The notes under the pieces: generated by a model
Told to the model about the DNA's origin: nothing
The model's database searches: none
The model's input: only the letters and a program-made list of their open reading frames with translations
Position numbers and translations under genes: made by a program
Source: Manduca sexta
Lineage: Eukaryota > Arthropoda > Insecta > Lepidoptera > Sphingidae
DNA: 64,000 bases
Reading direction: 5' to 3'
Assembly (NCBI RefSeq): GCF_014839805.1
Contig: NC_051134.1
Span: forward strand, 9,951,170 to 10,015,169
In this document: in pieces, positions 12,355 to 22,860 of the stretch
Layout: every line of letters starts with the position of its first letter
How positions within the stretch are numbered: the first letter of the stretch is position 1

Positions 12355-13313
12355 CCTAGCTCTTCGTACAATTCGGATTTCCTATTGAAATACGGTCGCA
12401 AAGCGGTGATCTCGCAAGCTTCAGGCCAACCATCGCGAATGAAAGTCAATATCCTAGCTAAAATGACGTCCTTTGCCGTTTGTATTTTGACCTCTTTGTA
12501 ATTTAACAATAGCGCCTCTTGTGCAAAATGCAAAAAAGTTTGTTCGGGAATAGTGTCCTTGTAACATTGGAAATCTTTGGTCACTTCCGGTAACCTTGAT
12601 AGGCCATCCGCGCAATTTTCAGAAGTTTTGATATACTCTATCTCATAATCATATGCCGAGAGAATTACGGCCCAACGTTGCATCCGGCTAGCGGTCATCG
12701 TTGGTATGCCCCTACTAGGACCTAAAATAGACACCAAGGGTTTATGGTCTGTACGCAATATGAACTTCCGTCCGTATAAGTACTGGTGGAACTTTTTTAC
12801 CGTAAAAATTATGGATAAAGCCTCGCGATGTATCTGCGAGTAATTCTTTTCAGCTGCGGTCAGTGTACGGGAGGCGTATGCGACCGGCCGCTCGCTGCCA
12901 GCGCTTGGCTGCGCTAAAACCCCCCCGATTCCGTGCGGGCTTGCGTCACACGTTACGATCAAGGGTTTATCGGGATCATAATGTGCTAATACTTCCGCCC
13001 CGGTCAATTTCCTTTTTATTCCGTTGAAAGCTTGTTCGCTTTCAATATCCCAGTGCCATACTATACCCTTTTTTAATAATCTATGCAATGGAGTTAACAA
13101 TGAACTAAAATTCCTAATGAATTTAGCATAGAAATTAACCATTCCCAAAAATGATCGGAGTTCACTAACATTTTGTGGTCGATTTAGCTTTAATATAGCA
13201 TCGATCTTTGAACTATCGGCCTTAATACCATCCTTTGATACGACAAATCCTAAATACGTAACCTCTTGTGTAAGGAAAACACATTCTTCCAGAATTTTAA
13301 CCCGTGGCTGCAT
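12330..13313 (-). pseudogene. pol: Gypsy reverse transcriptase thumb and RNase H
   Basis: 327 codons. The start has the thumb motif TYLGFVVSKDGIKADSSKID, then LRSFLGMVNFYAKFIRNFS. The RNase H-like domain follows with TCDASPHGIGGVLAQ, YSQIHREALSIIFTVKKFHQ, LYGRKFILRTDHKPLVSIL and NCADGLSRLP, which contain the usual acidic residues. Its end overlaps the integrase ORF in another frame; the break is near 12338-12344 at a run of four G. Its initial ATG is an internal codon, not a real start. Confidence 0.9.
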
Positions 13314-13741
13314 AAGCGCTTGAAAACTTCTTCGAGGGCAGCTAAATGCTCGCTCCGTGTTTTCCCACCAATAATAACGTCGTCCAAGAATACCTGTACA
13401 TTCGGTATACCTTGCAACAAATTAGTCATAATACGTTGGAACACTCCTACGCTTGATGCCAACCCGAAAACTAGCCTATTGTAGCAGAATAATCCTCGGT
13501 GAGTATTAATTACGGTATATTTTCGAGACTCATCTAGTTCTACTTGATTATATGCATGTGATAAATCTATTTTACTATAGAATTGCGACCCGTTTAAACC
13601 TACTAAAACGTCCTCAATCCTTGGTAGAGGGTAACGATCGATCAGCAAAACCGGGTTCAGGGTCGCTTTGTAATCAGCACAAATCCTCAATGTACCGTCA
13701 GCCTTAAAACAGGCACCAGAGGAGAGGCCCAGTCGGAGCAT
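13250..13741 (-). pseudogene. pol: Gypsy reverse transcriptase core
   Basis: This frame holds the reverse transcriptase palm: DGTLRICADYKATLNP, then DRYPLPRIEDVL, FYSKIDLSHAYNQVELDE with the first catalytic Asp, and the VFLDDVIIGG motif with the paired catalytic Asp residues (FLDD where many Gypsy elements have YLDD). It runs to SHGLK, after which the frame breaks near 13300-13307 at a run of four A and the thumb continues in the next ORF. The last ~12 codons after the break are out of frame. Confidence 0.9.
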
Positions 13742-14880
13742 TCGATGGGCTCGATGACGCCGTCGCGTAGCATACGGTCCAACTCCGCGTCGACGCGCTC
13801 GCGCAGTGCATACGGCAGCGGCCGCGCACGATGATATATCGGCGCCGCCCCCTCTCGCACCCGCAACGTCGCCCTTCCGCCCGTGTACCGTCCCAGCCCG
13901 TCACTAAATACTTCTTTATATCTGTCGAGAATGCAACATATTTCTTTATTAACATGAATATTACTATTTCCCTGTATCCGATTACAACTAAACAGAGGAA
14001 TGCTTATCTGTAATTCTGCTAACCATTGTCTACCTAATAACGACGTCAGGCCACCGTCAATAATAAATAATTCGAGCCGCTTATTGACATTATTAAAATT
14101 TACATCTGGTGTTATAACGCCCAAAGGCTTAATTTTAGAACCGTCATAAAATCTTAATATTGTATTATCATTCTCGATGGGTAAATGAGTGAAAAGTCTG
14201 TCATACGTCTTTTTACTTATGCATGATATGGCGGTACCTGTGTCAATTTCCATATTAACTTTAGTACCTTCAATACATATTGGTAAACTTACTGCCTTAT
14301 AATTATTTAACGCTAAGAGATTTAATTGCTCCTCGATGTTTCCATCCTCCTCTCTGCTACTGTTGTGAATGACGTCATATTCGTTGTCCGAAAACTCTCC
14401 AGCTTCCGCTCCTCCAAAGTAGGTGCACTCCTGCGACATTTGGGCCGAATCCGCATTTTCCGCGGGACACACCCGTCGCAAATGACCAATTCGGTGGCAC
14501 TTGCTGCAAGTGAAGTTCCGGAATCGACAAACGGTGAAGGAATGGGACGTCCTTCCGCATGCCGTACATTTCCCGTACTGACGAACAGACGCCCTCGGCT
14601 CTCCGTACTGGCGACCAGACGCCCTCGGCTCTCCGTACTGTCGAACAGACGCCCTCGGCTCTCCGTACTGACGAACCGACGTACTCGGCTCTGCTGCTAA
14701 CGCACCTGCTCCTGCGCTGCCGGCGCGTTCCCCCGCAGCTCTGGTCCGCATGCTTGGTGTACTGTATGATCCTCCTCTGCGCGCCCAACCTTTACTGCTC
14801 GTGTTTTGTTTCATCGCATGCATCGCCTCTGCCCCATTGGTTGACTCCACGATTGCTGCATCCCGTTCCGCCGCCTCCAA
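13687..14880 (-). pseudogene. gag-pol: Gypsy Gag nucleocapsid, protease and start of reverse transcriptase
   Basis: 397 codons in one frame. In order: a Gag tail, a tandem repeat of GEPRASVRQY-type units near residues 75-105, two CCHC zinc knuckles (CTACGRTSHSFTVC and CSKCHRIGHLRRVC), an aspartic protease with the DTG active site in MEIDTGTAISCIS, a linker, and the beginning of reverse transcriptase (YHRARPLPYALRERVDAELD then SDWASPLVPV). The frame breaks near 13705-13710 at a run of four T, and the reverse transcriptase resumes in the next frame. The M at 14880 is internal; the true frame is open farther upstream. Confidence 0.9.
14576..14695 (-). repeat. 30-bp tandem repeat inside Gypsy Gag
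   Basis: Four head-to-tail units of 30 bp with few differences encode the ten-residue unit GEPRASVRQY just upstream of the first zinc knuckle. The unit length is a multiple of three, so the frame is kept whatever the copy number. The segment is Arg-rich and may add nucleic-acid binding; that is inference. Confidence 0.85.
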
Positions 14881-14912
14881 GGATTGTGCTAATTTAACCG
14901 CCTCAGCGAATG

Positions 14913-15386
14913 TTATTGTATCCTCTTCCGCAAAAGCCTTTGCCGAATGACGTCACTATTAAGACCACATATGAATTGATCGCGCAAATTTTCATTCAAT
15001 TTTTCTTTAAATTTGCAATCCCGCGATAGTTTCTTTAATTCCGCAACAAAATTGGCTATGTCTTCTCCCGATCCTTGACGTTTTTGTCGGAATCGGTATC
15101 TTTCCGCCAACGAAGATGGCGTCGGCTGTAAATGCTGACGTAACAGTTCGCATACATGGGCGTATTGTAATTCAGACGGCTTACTCGGACTGGCGAGATT
15201 TACGAGTAGTTCATACGCCTCGTCTCCCATCGTAGCAATCAAAGTTGGTAATTTCAAATCATCCGTTACTTTGTTGACTTTAAAATACATGTTCAATCTG
15301 TCTATATAAGAACTCCATACCCCCTGACCGCACGTCAAACTCCCGTACTTTACCGATCGACATCGTTTAAATAGTACTATTGACAC
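14913..15386 (-). pseudogene. gag: Gypsy gag, N-terminal and capsid part (frameshifted at its end)
   Basis: 157 codons starting 65 bases after the 5' LTR. It carries the GVWSSYIDRLNMYFKVN block typical of mag-like Gag and the capsid motif FRQKRQGSGEDIANFVAELK. The frame stops at 14913, but Gag-like sequence continues at once in another frame (FAEEDTITFAEAVKLAQS), upstream of the next long ORF. The break falls at a run of four T near 14936-14940 on the minus strand. Because the zinc knuckles come only after the break, it lies inside Gag, so a mutation or sequence error is more likely than the normal gag-pol junction. Confidence 0.85.
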
Positions 15387-15437
15387 TATTTGCGCACAAG
15401 ATATAATTGTCTACTAATTATTATTATAATTATTTTA

Positions 15438-15450
15438 ATCCTCGTCGCCA
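15438..15450 (-). promoter_or_regulatory. Primer binding site complementary to tRNA-Ser
   Basis: One base inside the 5' LTR, the minus strand reads TGGCGACGAGGAT. This is the exact complement of the 3' end of animal tRNA-Ser(GCT), whose acceptor end reads ATCCTCGTCG plus the added CCA. Thirteen contiguous bases match. Retroelements use this site to prime minus-strand DNA synthesis. Confidence 0.85.
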
Positions 15451-15451
15451 C

Positions 15452-15588
15452 TGTAATATCCTTTGGAGCGTAAAGAAACACAGCTAATAGTTGTTAGCAT
15501 GGTTTATTTTCCACTGACGTATCCAATGTCATTCTTACAACCTCAGCCCATAGTGCCATAATACTCCGCATAGTTTGCATACACTACA
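15452..15588 (-). repeat. 5' LTR of the Gypsy element
   Basis: 137 bp, at the upstream end in the element's orientation. It begins TGTAGTGT and ends ATATTACA on the minus strand. It matches the other LTR at 136 of 137 positions; the only difference is at 15458 (a here, g at 10958). It is immediately followed by the primer site. Confidence 0.96.
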
Positions 15589-15593
15589 ATTTA

Positions 15594-16924
15594 TGTGCAG
15601 TATCAGTTTGGAAATGTACTCCGTAAATGGCAATAGACTCATCCTACATGTAAATTGATAGAGTATAACGTGGTTGTGGCACTGCCTACCTCTGAAAGGC
15701 AAAAGTCGTGACGTTATGTTATAAACTAAACGAGTTTCTGTACATACAGTCCTAAGAAACGGGATCTTATCATACAACTATTTCAAACTTATTTCTTATA
15801 ACAAGTAAAATGTTTGAAGTGAAAATATTGAGTTTCCTACGTTTCTTTCAGAAATTTGTTTTCATATTTCGATTTGTTGAACGTTCGGCTCCAATAAGTT
15901 TACTTCGAAGATTTAAACTATCAATTTCCTTTTGAAAAATAAGCGTGAATTTTTACCTTCAGGAATATTTTAAAGAATCTTTGTTAGCGCGCAGTGTGAC
16001 ATAATCATTTCTTTTGTACATTGTAGACATTTTGTGATATTTTTGTTATTGTTGCAACTATCGAATGTATAAGTTCTGGTACCCAAAGCCTTTATCGTCA
16101 ACTAGTTTTTGCTAGCGGCTTTGTCCGTGAAAGAGTTTTATGTTTTTAAAGAGTTAGATATTTTCCTGAGATAAAAAGTGGCATATGTCCCTTTTAGGGC
16201 CACAAACTATGTCCATACATTTCATCAACATCCGATTGGTAGTTGTTAAATTTACCGCGTCCAGACGGAGAGACGCGTCAGAGAACTTTTTTTAATAATA
16301 TTTAAGTATTAATTTAACTATATACTCGGATATATATTATGTCTGTTTACGTTTAACCGCCACGCAAACGCTGTTAGAAAAAATAGTTTAGCGATTTAGT
16401 TGACGCAAATGCGCACTAATCAATGTTAATTAATTTCCTAATTTAGTTTAAACTTTTGATCGTTGTAATTGCGAATATCAATTCGTCTCCATTTTATGTT
16501 ATACATGTGTCAAGTTGACAGCGTCTACGTACTGTCTAAGTGTTTTCCCCCAAATACTATAGACATTTTTATGCTGCAAGTCTATAATTTGACTCGTACT
16601 TAACGTTTTTGTTAGTGGAGAGAAATCTGACACTAGCGCTAGAGGCTAATGGCAACCTTTTTCAAAGCGCTTCTAAGAGGCTAATTGTGAAAAGCTAGCG
16701 AACTTTAAGTCCTTCAAGAAACTTTAAAAACAAGGTAACAAAATGAGGTTTCTGAAAACAGTACTGGTCTACATCTGGATTAAAGAAAGGCGAGAGAAAG
16801 GTAAAAAAGATGATCGCATGAGTTGAGACTGTTTCTTCTGGATAAAATAGGGGTCACCCGAAGTGTAGGAGGGCCAATGCACAACTCGAACTGTTTCTCC
16901 TTTTGAAAGGTCCATTTGTAGTTA
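15594..16924. other. Intergenic, no gene seen
   Basis: AT-rich sequence. A stretch near 16080-16260 (tagtttttgctagcggcttt) looks like a worn repeat end, family unclear. Confidence 0.45.
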
Positions 16925-17145
16925 AAACATACATCTCACCTTTATTTCCGAAGGGGTAGGCAGAGGAGACATCCTCTTCTCGTCATGTGTGTTCCATGAC
17001 GAGACGGGAGCGAGTCTGTCACCACATGTGATACTGAGTAGAAGAAACCTATTATTAGTTTACCCGACCCGGGATTTAAATCTGAGACCTCAGGGCGCTT
17101 TCGTACCGTACAATACGACTACTCCACTGAGGCAGTCCTTCGAAG
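16925..17145 (-). repeat. S1 SINE
   Basis: On the minus strand: a head with cctcagtggagtagtcgtat and the tail ending in the complement of ccgaaggggtaggcagagg. The B box lies near gggatttaaatctgagacct. Confidence 0.65.
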
Positions 17146-17265
17146 ATTAACTGGCAGAATGATTGTGCTGATTCTTTACCATCAATTTTGTTGACTGTCG
17201 TGGTATAATTGTCTCTCGTCAATTGACATTATTTGAAGCCATTTTTTTACGTCCTCTGCAAAATG

Positions 17266-17466
17266 ACCCCACTACACATGATGGTAAGTGGGGTCCAATA
17301 GAATGTCGTCTGACGAGAAATGATTACCCCTCGGCTGTCGATACAATTATCGGCCTGTTGGAACCGGATATGCCTGATGGAACCAGGCTACTGTGACAGG
17401 TTTTAACACCTTGTGTACGGTGGTCGCTATCCGGGCGGATATGAAATAAATCGTACCACCAACATT
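17266..17466 (-). repeat. S2 repeat
   Basis: Nearly full length on the minus strand, from cgtaccaccaac at the right to the tgatggtaagtggggtccaa end at the left. Confidence 0.7.
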
Positions 17467-18155
17467 GACCATTAGGTGGAGTGGTGTAACGCCTGAATAA
17501 AAATTCCTAATATTTAATATTTAATATTTACCTTCAGTAAATATGAAATATTTTTCCATATCAAAACCTTTTTAAAAGCTTCCAAAGGTATTTTACAAAG
17601 TTTTATATTTCCATTGAAATGTTTTTCCAATAAATTTATCGAATATGTTGAAGGTAATTAGAACTTGATAGGTTTCTTTTAGCTCTATTCAAACCTAAAA
17701 CGAGGTTCCTCAATTCGTCTTGGAATATTTACATTGAAATTTAATGAAATAATTTATTAAAACTCAATATGAACTCTATTCCCAGTTCGGAAAGCAGTTC
17801 TCATCAGAGAAGAACAGGTAATAAACTTCGGTGTTGCTCTTTTTAAAATCGGTTTAGTCGCGGCTATTAATAATATAATTACTTAGATGTTGCTCGTGGC
17901 TAACTCCACGTGACAGATCTCTCTCACTGGAAATTAAAACTCTACTGAATTTTCGGGAAAATTTAGCCTAAGGAAAAGTATTCTACCTCTGAGTTAAACG
18001 TTCAAAAGCGTTTTGTGTTTTCTGCATTTACTTCTAACGGACACTTTCCTAAACTTTCGCGTTCATTCAATTATCAAGTAAATTTTATTTGACAGTTATC
18101 TTATAAAACAGCTAATGTTGATAGTATTAATTTTATTATTATTTATTTGAGAGCA

Positions 18156-18298
18156 AGAGCCTACAAGGTGGACGGACGACCTGGCTAAGGTCGCAGGAAG
18201 TCGCTGGATGCAGGCCGCTTCCAACAGGTCGACGTGGAGATCCTTGGGGGAGGCCTATGTTCAGCAGTGGACTTCCTGTGGCTGAGATGATGATGATG
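18156..18298 (+). mobile_element. 5'-truncated LINE insertion with ORF2 C-terminus and target duplication
   Basis: An open frame at 18166-18285 encodes 39 residues, RWTDDLAKVAGSRWMQ... to EAYVQQWTSCG and a stop. This is the typical C-terminus of an RTE-like or related non-LTR ORF2. A GAT microsatellite tail follows. The target duplication atttgagagca flanks it at 18145-18155 and 18299-18309. The clade is inferred, not proven. Confidence 0.78.
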
Positions 18299-18339
18299 AT
18301 TTGAGAGCATAGATTGGAATGATTTTTTTTATACTGGCA

Positions 18340-18515
18340 TAGAAAAGTTACCTAACTGCCCATGATGGTAAGTGGAGTGGGGTCCAATAGTGACGACTGA
18401 CGAGAGATTCGATAGTCGACTCAATTATGCCGGCCTGTTGGAACCGGATATACACAGGCTGATCCCAGAACGCGACACACTACCATCAGTCACTATGGCG
18501 GGTTTTGTACTTTTG
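18340..18515 (-). repeat. S2 repeat, truncated
   Basis: Lies just beyond the small LINE insertion. It has tgatggtaagtggagtgggg through gcgacacactaccatcagtc; the ggatataaaatatatcc end is lost. Confidence 0.65.
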
Positions 18516-18909
18516 TAATCGGTGGGCTATACATTTATGTGACCAATAACGTTTATTCAGAAGTTGTGAAAAATCTGAATCTAATCAATCTTAATTATAA
18601 ATATACAAAACAGTTCACTTTTAATAGAAAGTTCGTCAACTAAAATAAACCTACGGCTTCTAATTTAGGGAAATCAATGCGCCCACACGAATCCACCTAG
18701 ATTTCAACGAGCGAACTCGACGAGGAAACAACTTTGCTTTTTACAATTAATGATGAGGTATTTGCGGATACCCATTTTAGATTCTACAGGTTAAATCTAA
18801 TTGTGTATGGTATTCGTCATTCGTGACAGGTTTGGAAATCTTTGGCTGGTCATGATGATGATTCGTCACATTGGTTTGTGCGTCAATAAAATAATATATA
18901 GCTGACGTG

Positions 18910-19149
18910 AAACACCGACGCTCTATGAAGTCTGCAGTCGCTGAACACTCTGAAGGAAGCGCCAATCATTATCTGCGATTAGACAAGCCACAAATCCTTG
19001 CCAAAGAACACCGATTCTTGCCTAGGATGATTCGCGAGGCTATTGAAATTAAAAAAACATCCTAATTTCAATAGGGAAGATGGTTGGAAGCCTGCACAAG
19101 CCTGGGATCCAGTTCTACATTTAATTAAATCGGAACCCAAAAGACCGGC
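18910..19149 (+). pseudogene. Penelope-like element fragment (C-terminal endonuclease region)
   Basis: One frame reads KHRRSMKSAVAEHSEGSANH then LDKPQILAKEHRFLPRMIRE and AIEIKK, breaks at a run of A near 19058, and continues in the next frame as HPNFNREDGWKPAQAWDPVL. The order S-x-V-x-E-H, x-L-x-x-E-x-R-x-x-R-x-x-R-E-A-I-E-I, then N-R-E-D-G-W is the tail of the GIY-YIG region of Penelope-like elements as I remember it. About 75 residues survive. Confidence 0.55.
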
Positions 19150-19249
19150 TGCCAGATTTCAAGACACTGTGAGCTCATTATGCGTAGATCGGACCATCAA
19201 GAGCTAAAAAATTTAAAAAGTTCTATAATTGTAAAATGTAGGTAGATTT

Positions 19250-19380
19250 TGTAACTTTGACTTTACGGATGAACAACACCTCAGTCCCCCCCGTGACCAT
19301 GAAGGCTGCAAAGTCTTCGAAACGTCGGTAGAAAACTAAAATATAAAAAACCGCGATAAAATCCGAAAAGTGGTTTAATT
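19250..19380. repeat. Family F foldback element, one half
   Basis: Contains cacctcagt, gtgaccatgaaggctgcaaa, gtcttcgaaacgtcgg and the arm aaaaccgcgataaaatccga. The left arm is missing. Confidence 0.5.
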
Positions 19381-19464
19381 TTAAGAAGAAAACGATTAAT
19401 TTATTTCTCATTGATCCAGCAAGCTATGTTCATTGTGCTCAAATCAAATGAGGTTCATGAGCAC

Positions 19465-19540
19465 ATTTAGTGGAAAACATTTTGAGAAGTGGTCATGTTT
19501 ATGAAAACATTATCACTTCTCAAAATGTTTTCCACTAAAT
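19465..19540. repeat. Perfect 27-bp hairpin
   Basis: Arms at 19465-19491 and 19514-19540 are exact complements (ATTTAGTGGAAAACATTTTG and seven more bases). The 22-base loop can itself pair partly (atgttt with aaacat). Confidence 0.85.
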
Positions 19541-20139
19541 TCGTCTGACGCCATTCATCATCAAAACCTTAGCGCCTAGAGGTCTGACTCGAAACATAAA
19601 TAATGTATGAAGCATTAAAACGAACGAAATCGTAAACCAAGGTTTCTGTTTATCTCAAAATCAAATTACATTTGCAGTAGAAATCAATAATCGAAAGGTA
19701 CTAAAATGTTGGAAGTAGAATTTGATGGTAGTTTATAGTAAATTCATTGGATACATAGATTTAAGTTTGGATACGAAAAGTCAACAGAGCGTATAATTAA
19801 TAGTTTAATAGAAGAAATCATCGGTTCACTGCAAGAACTCACTATTGAAAAAATCACTCAAAAATCATTAAGTACAGTTTATAACGCTCTGAACATAATA
19901 TAATATTTAACATACTCACTTGGTTTTAAGAATAAAAATTATGTCTACGATGATATAGGGAAAACAATAAAACTACAAGTGGCTTATTTCATACTTTTGT
20001 ATTTGTCAGTTAATGAGTTTTTGCAGTAAATCGACCAAATATTTATTTTCAGAAGGCAAAGAACAAGCATGTAGGAGTAATGAAGTTTTGAGGACCATCC
20101 GTAAACATCTACAACTCTAGAGAATGTTATCTAAGAAGC

Positions 20140-20310
20140 CAATAATATCAGCTCTGTATTGTATACTGTCCCACTGCTGGACACGAGCCTCCTCTAATAC
20201 TGAGAGGGATTTGGCTGTAGTTGACCATGCTCTCAGTGCGGGGTGACTTCCCATACCTTCGAAATTCTTTTGAAGAATACTTAGTATGTACGTAGGTTTT
20301 TTCATGGGAA
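20140..20310 (-). repeat. S3 SINE, 3' part
   Basis: The end matches (aatatcagctctgtattgta, tcctctaatactgagaggga). The rest of the tail is diverged and the head is absent. Confidence 0.6.
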
Positions 20311-21265
20311 AGTCAAATATAATTGATAAATAATACGTAACTTGAATTCAAAGGTGCGTCGTTTGAGTTTTTTGGACCTTGCGCAACGTCGACTCGGCAG
20401 ACTATTTCGTTCCTAACTCGTATTGTGAACTTATTATTATAATACACAGATAAAAGTTTATATGCAAACGAACCTTAACTAACAAATTATAAATATTATT
20501 AGAACAGATTTTAGCGTAAGTCATGATCAAAATATTTGCTAAGATATATTTATACTTCGAATTCATTCCTAATACATAAATTAATCTACTACATTTCTAT
20601 ATCCTTATATAATAAAAATACCTTTATTTGCGTAGGTATGATTTGATCTATTTCATATCATTCTTGAAAGTCGTTACCGAAATGTATTTTATATTTATTC
20701 TCTATCATTAGTTCAATAAAAGTTACTACAGCATTTTCTGAGAAGTCTTGTTCCCGAGAAAAACAGCAAAGCAACCGCTTCAAATTACCAAATATCTATT
20801 GCTCTCAAAATTATAAGGACTTCAAAGTTCTCGGATGAGAAATGAATAAAATCGAATATATTATGTCTATGTGAAAGTTCTCCGAACAAAACTAATCAGA
20901 CCAAAATAAAATATAGCCTGTAAAAGTAAGGATAACGGTTTCTTAGTAAAAGGTTTTGGAATCAAAGAAAATGGCCGGGACTAAAACTAGCTTTGTGTTA
21001 ATCCAAGATATGACCTACACGTGTATTAAATGTCATCCAAATCCGTTTATTTGTTTATATACATATATATACTTCTACCATACCATCAAAATATATAAAT
21101 ATTCAATAAATTTCACAATTTCTTTTATTTATAATATTAAGATAAGATGGCTCAAGTTTACGAAATTGGTTCTGAGTTGGTACTGCTGTTTTCATTTGGC
21201 CGGCTTAACAATTAATGCCTCAGGTCAACAAGTATAGAACAGTATCACGGTGTACTTATTATTTA

Positions 21266-21436
21266 CTAGATTTTACTCGCGGTTTCGCCCGCGTTAACAA
21301 GCTCTTCTAGTATAAAAGTCCCACTTTATATTTTCTTGGGATAAAAGTAGCCTATAACACTCCGTAGTAATGCAGCTTCCTTATTTAGCGAGTGGCGTGG
21401 TCAAACAAACTAACTTTTCAGCTTTATATGTTAGTT
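21266..21436 (-). mobile_element. Short Helitron-like element fragment (family H related)
   Basis: On the minus strand it ends in a cgcgggcg...cgcg hairpin and CTAG at 21269-21266. The other end retains the ATATAAAGCTGAAAAG motif but the terminal TC is not clear. About 170 bp. It abuts an S2 copy on its right side. Confidence 0.55.
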
Positions 21437-21640
21437 TACTGGTAAGTAGAGTGGAGTCCAATAGAATGTCGACTGACGAGAGATGATTACCTCTCGACAG
21501 TCGACATAATTATGCCGGCCTTGGAACCGTATATACACAGGCTGATTCCGGAATGCGATACACTTACGTGGGCCACTATGGTGGTTGTGCCTTGTGTACG
21601 GTAGTCGCTATCAGCGCAGATTTAAAATATATCCTACCAA
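21437..21640 (-). repeat. S2 repeat
   Basis: Near full length: gtaagtagagtggagtccaa to aaaatatatcctaccaacag. It directly adjoins a Helitron-like fragment at its left. Confidence 0.7.
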
Positions 21641-22794
21641 CAGCAAAGAACCTATCAATATTCTATGCAGCATTTCCCTACTGCTTAAAATAGGTACTTT
21701 TATTACCATTATATTAATAATATGATTATGATCATAAATCTTTTTGCGTATTTCCCATTTTCTTATATTTATTGTGCTCTTCCAAAATTCACACGGAACC
21801 CTAAACTCCTCTAATTCCATAGTCCATTCCATTAAATTATAAGCTACAATACAGATGTAGCTTTCGGAAAAAATATTTCATTATTTGCCGTCAATTACCA
21901 AATTAAAAGAGCAGCGAAATAAGACTCGGGCTTTAGACGAAATTCCTTTTAAAACATTTATTATTTACTATAAGGTTCAATTTGATGATATCCTTGTATA
22001 TTTCGTATGGTTCAGATTTAATTTATATATAAATAGGTTTTTCTTGTTGTTCTGGCTGGTTGAAAGTACTTTTAGGTTTATGGTCGAAACATAAGTTAAT
22101 ATTGATGTTAATTAAAATTGCCTATTGGTATAGTCTAGAATAGTAAACGTATAACGTATTCCTTGGTTCTAGATTTAGTGTCATTTGATTATACATGAAA
22201 GATCTGAATCTAATTCTGAAATATTTCTGAACGAACCCAACTTCAAAAGTCACATTAGTTACATCTCTATCTACCCGTTAAAAGTTGAGTTTAAATTGTT
22301 ATATAGGAGTTCCACCTCTATCAACTCCTCCTAAGTAATAAGTGTGAATATATTATATGTTGTACAGGAGAGTTCCCGAAGCCAATTTCTACTTCTAACG
22401 AAGCGTATTTCATACTAGACCTTTCGAAAAGTGGACGCCAATTCATCTTATTACTACATCAAAGGACATAATATCTTAGATCAAATGCTTTGAATATAAA
22501 ACAAACAATAAACTTAGTAATATAGAAGGCCCGTGGGTGAATGGACAATCAAGTCAATTAACATCTTCTGGAATTATAGTCCTAATAGGAATGCAAAATT
22601 GGGGGAAATTTTTGGATATCTTTTTGTAAATAATTTTCGATAAAATTAAAAAAAAACCATGACACAAAAAAATTACAAACAAAACAAAGAAAAAAGAAAA
22701 CCATAATAATAATTATAAAACATACACACGTAAACAAATAGACGAAATAACAAGGAATATAGGTAAACGAACTTGTATCGTTCCGATTGTCTCG

Positions 22795-22860
22795 AACGTG
22801 AGAAAATCATAATATAAAAAACCGCAATAAAATCCGAAAAATAGTTTTATTTAGATGTTT
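22795..22860. repeat. Family F foldback element, arm fragment
   Basis: Only the arm aatataaaaaaccgcaataa followed by aatccgaaaaatagtttta remains. Confidence 0.45.

Larger units (their letters stand above)
10952..15588 (-). mobile_element. Ty3/Gypsy LTR retrotransposon, mag-like lineage
   Basis: This is a full-length 4637-bp element on the minus strand. It has 137-bp LTRs at both ends with TG...CA termini, flanked by a 5-bp target duplication attta (10947-10951 and 15589-15593). Inside, in order, are a tRNA primer site, gag with two CCHC knuckles, protease, reverse transcriptase, RNase H, integrase and a polypurine tract. There is no envelope gene. The LTRs differ at one base, so insertion was recent. 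Short LTRs, a tRNA-Ser primer and about 4.6 kb total size are features of the Bombyx mag lineage; the lineage assignment is from memory and needs an RT phylogeny. Four frameshifts interrupt the frame. Confidence 0.95.

Noticed and set aside
14326..14700. Plus-strand ORFs of 112-124 codons opposite Gypsy gag
   Set aside because: Shadows of the minus-strand gag-pol frame, prolonged by the 30-bp repeat.
14936..14940. Programmed -1 frameshift between gag and pol
   Set aside because: The break falls within Gag before the zinc knuckles and lacks a canonical X-XXY-YYZ heptamer. The similar breaks at three other homopolymers favour error or mutation, though a programmed site cannot be fully excluded.
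10952..15588. Possible endogenous retrovirus with envelope gene
   Set aside because: Integrase stops 23 bases before the purine tract, so there is no room for an envelope gene; it is an ordinary LTR retrotransposon.
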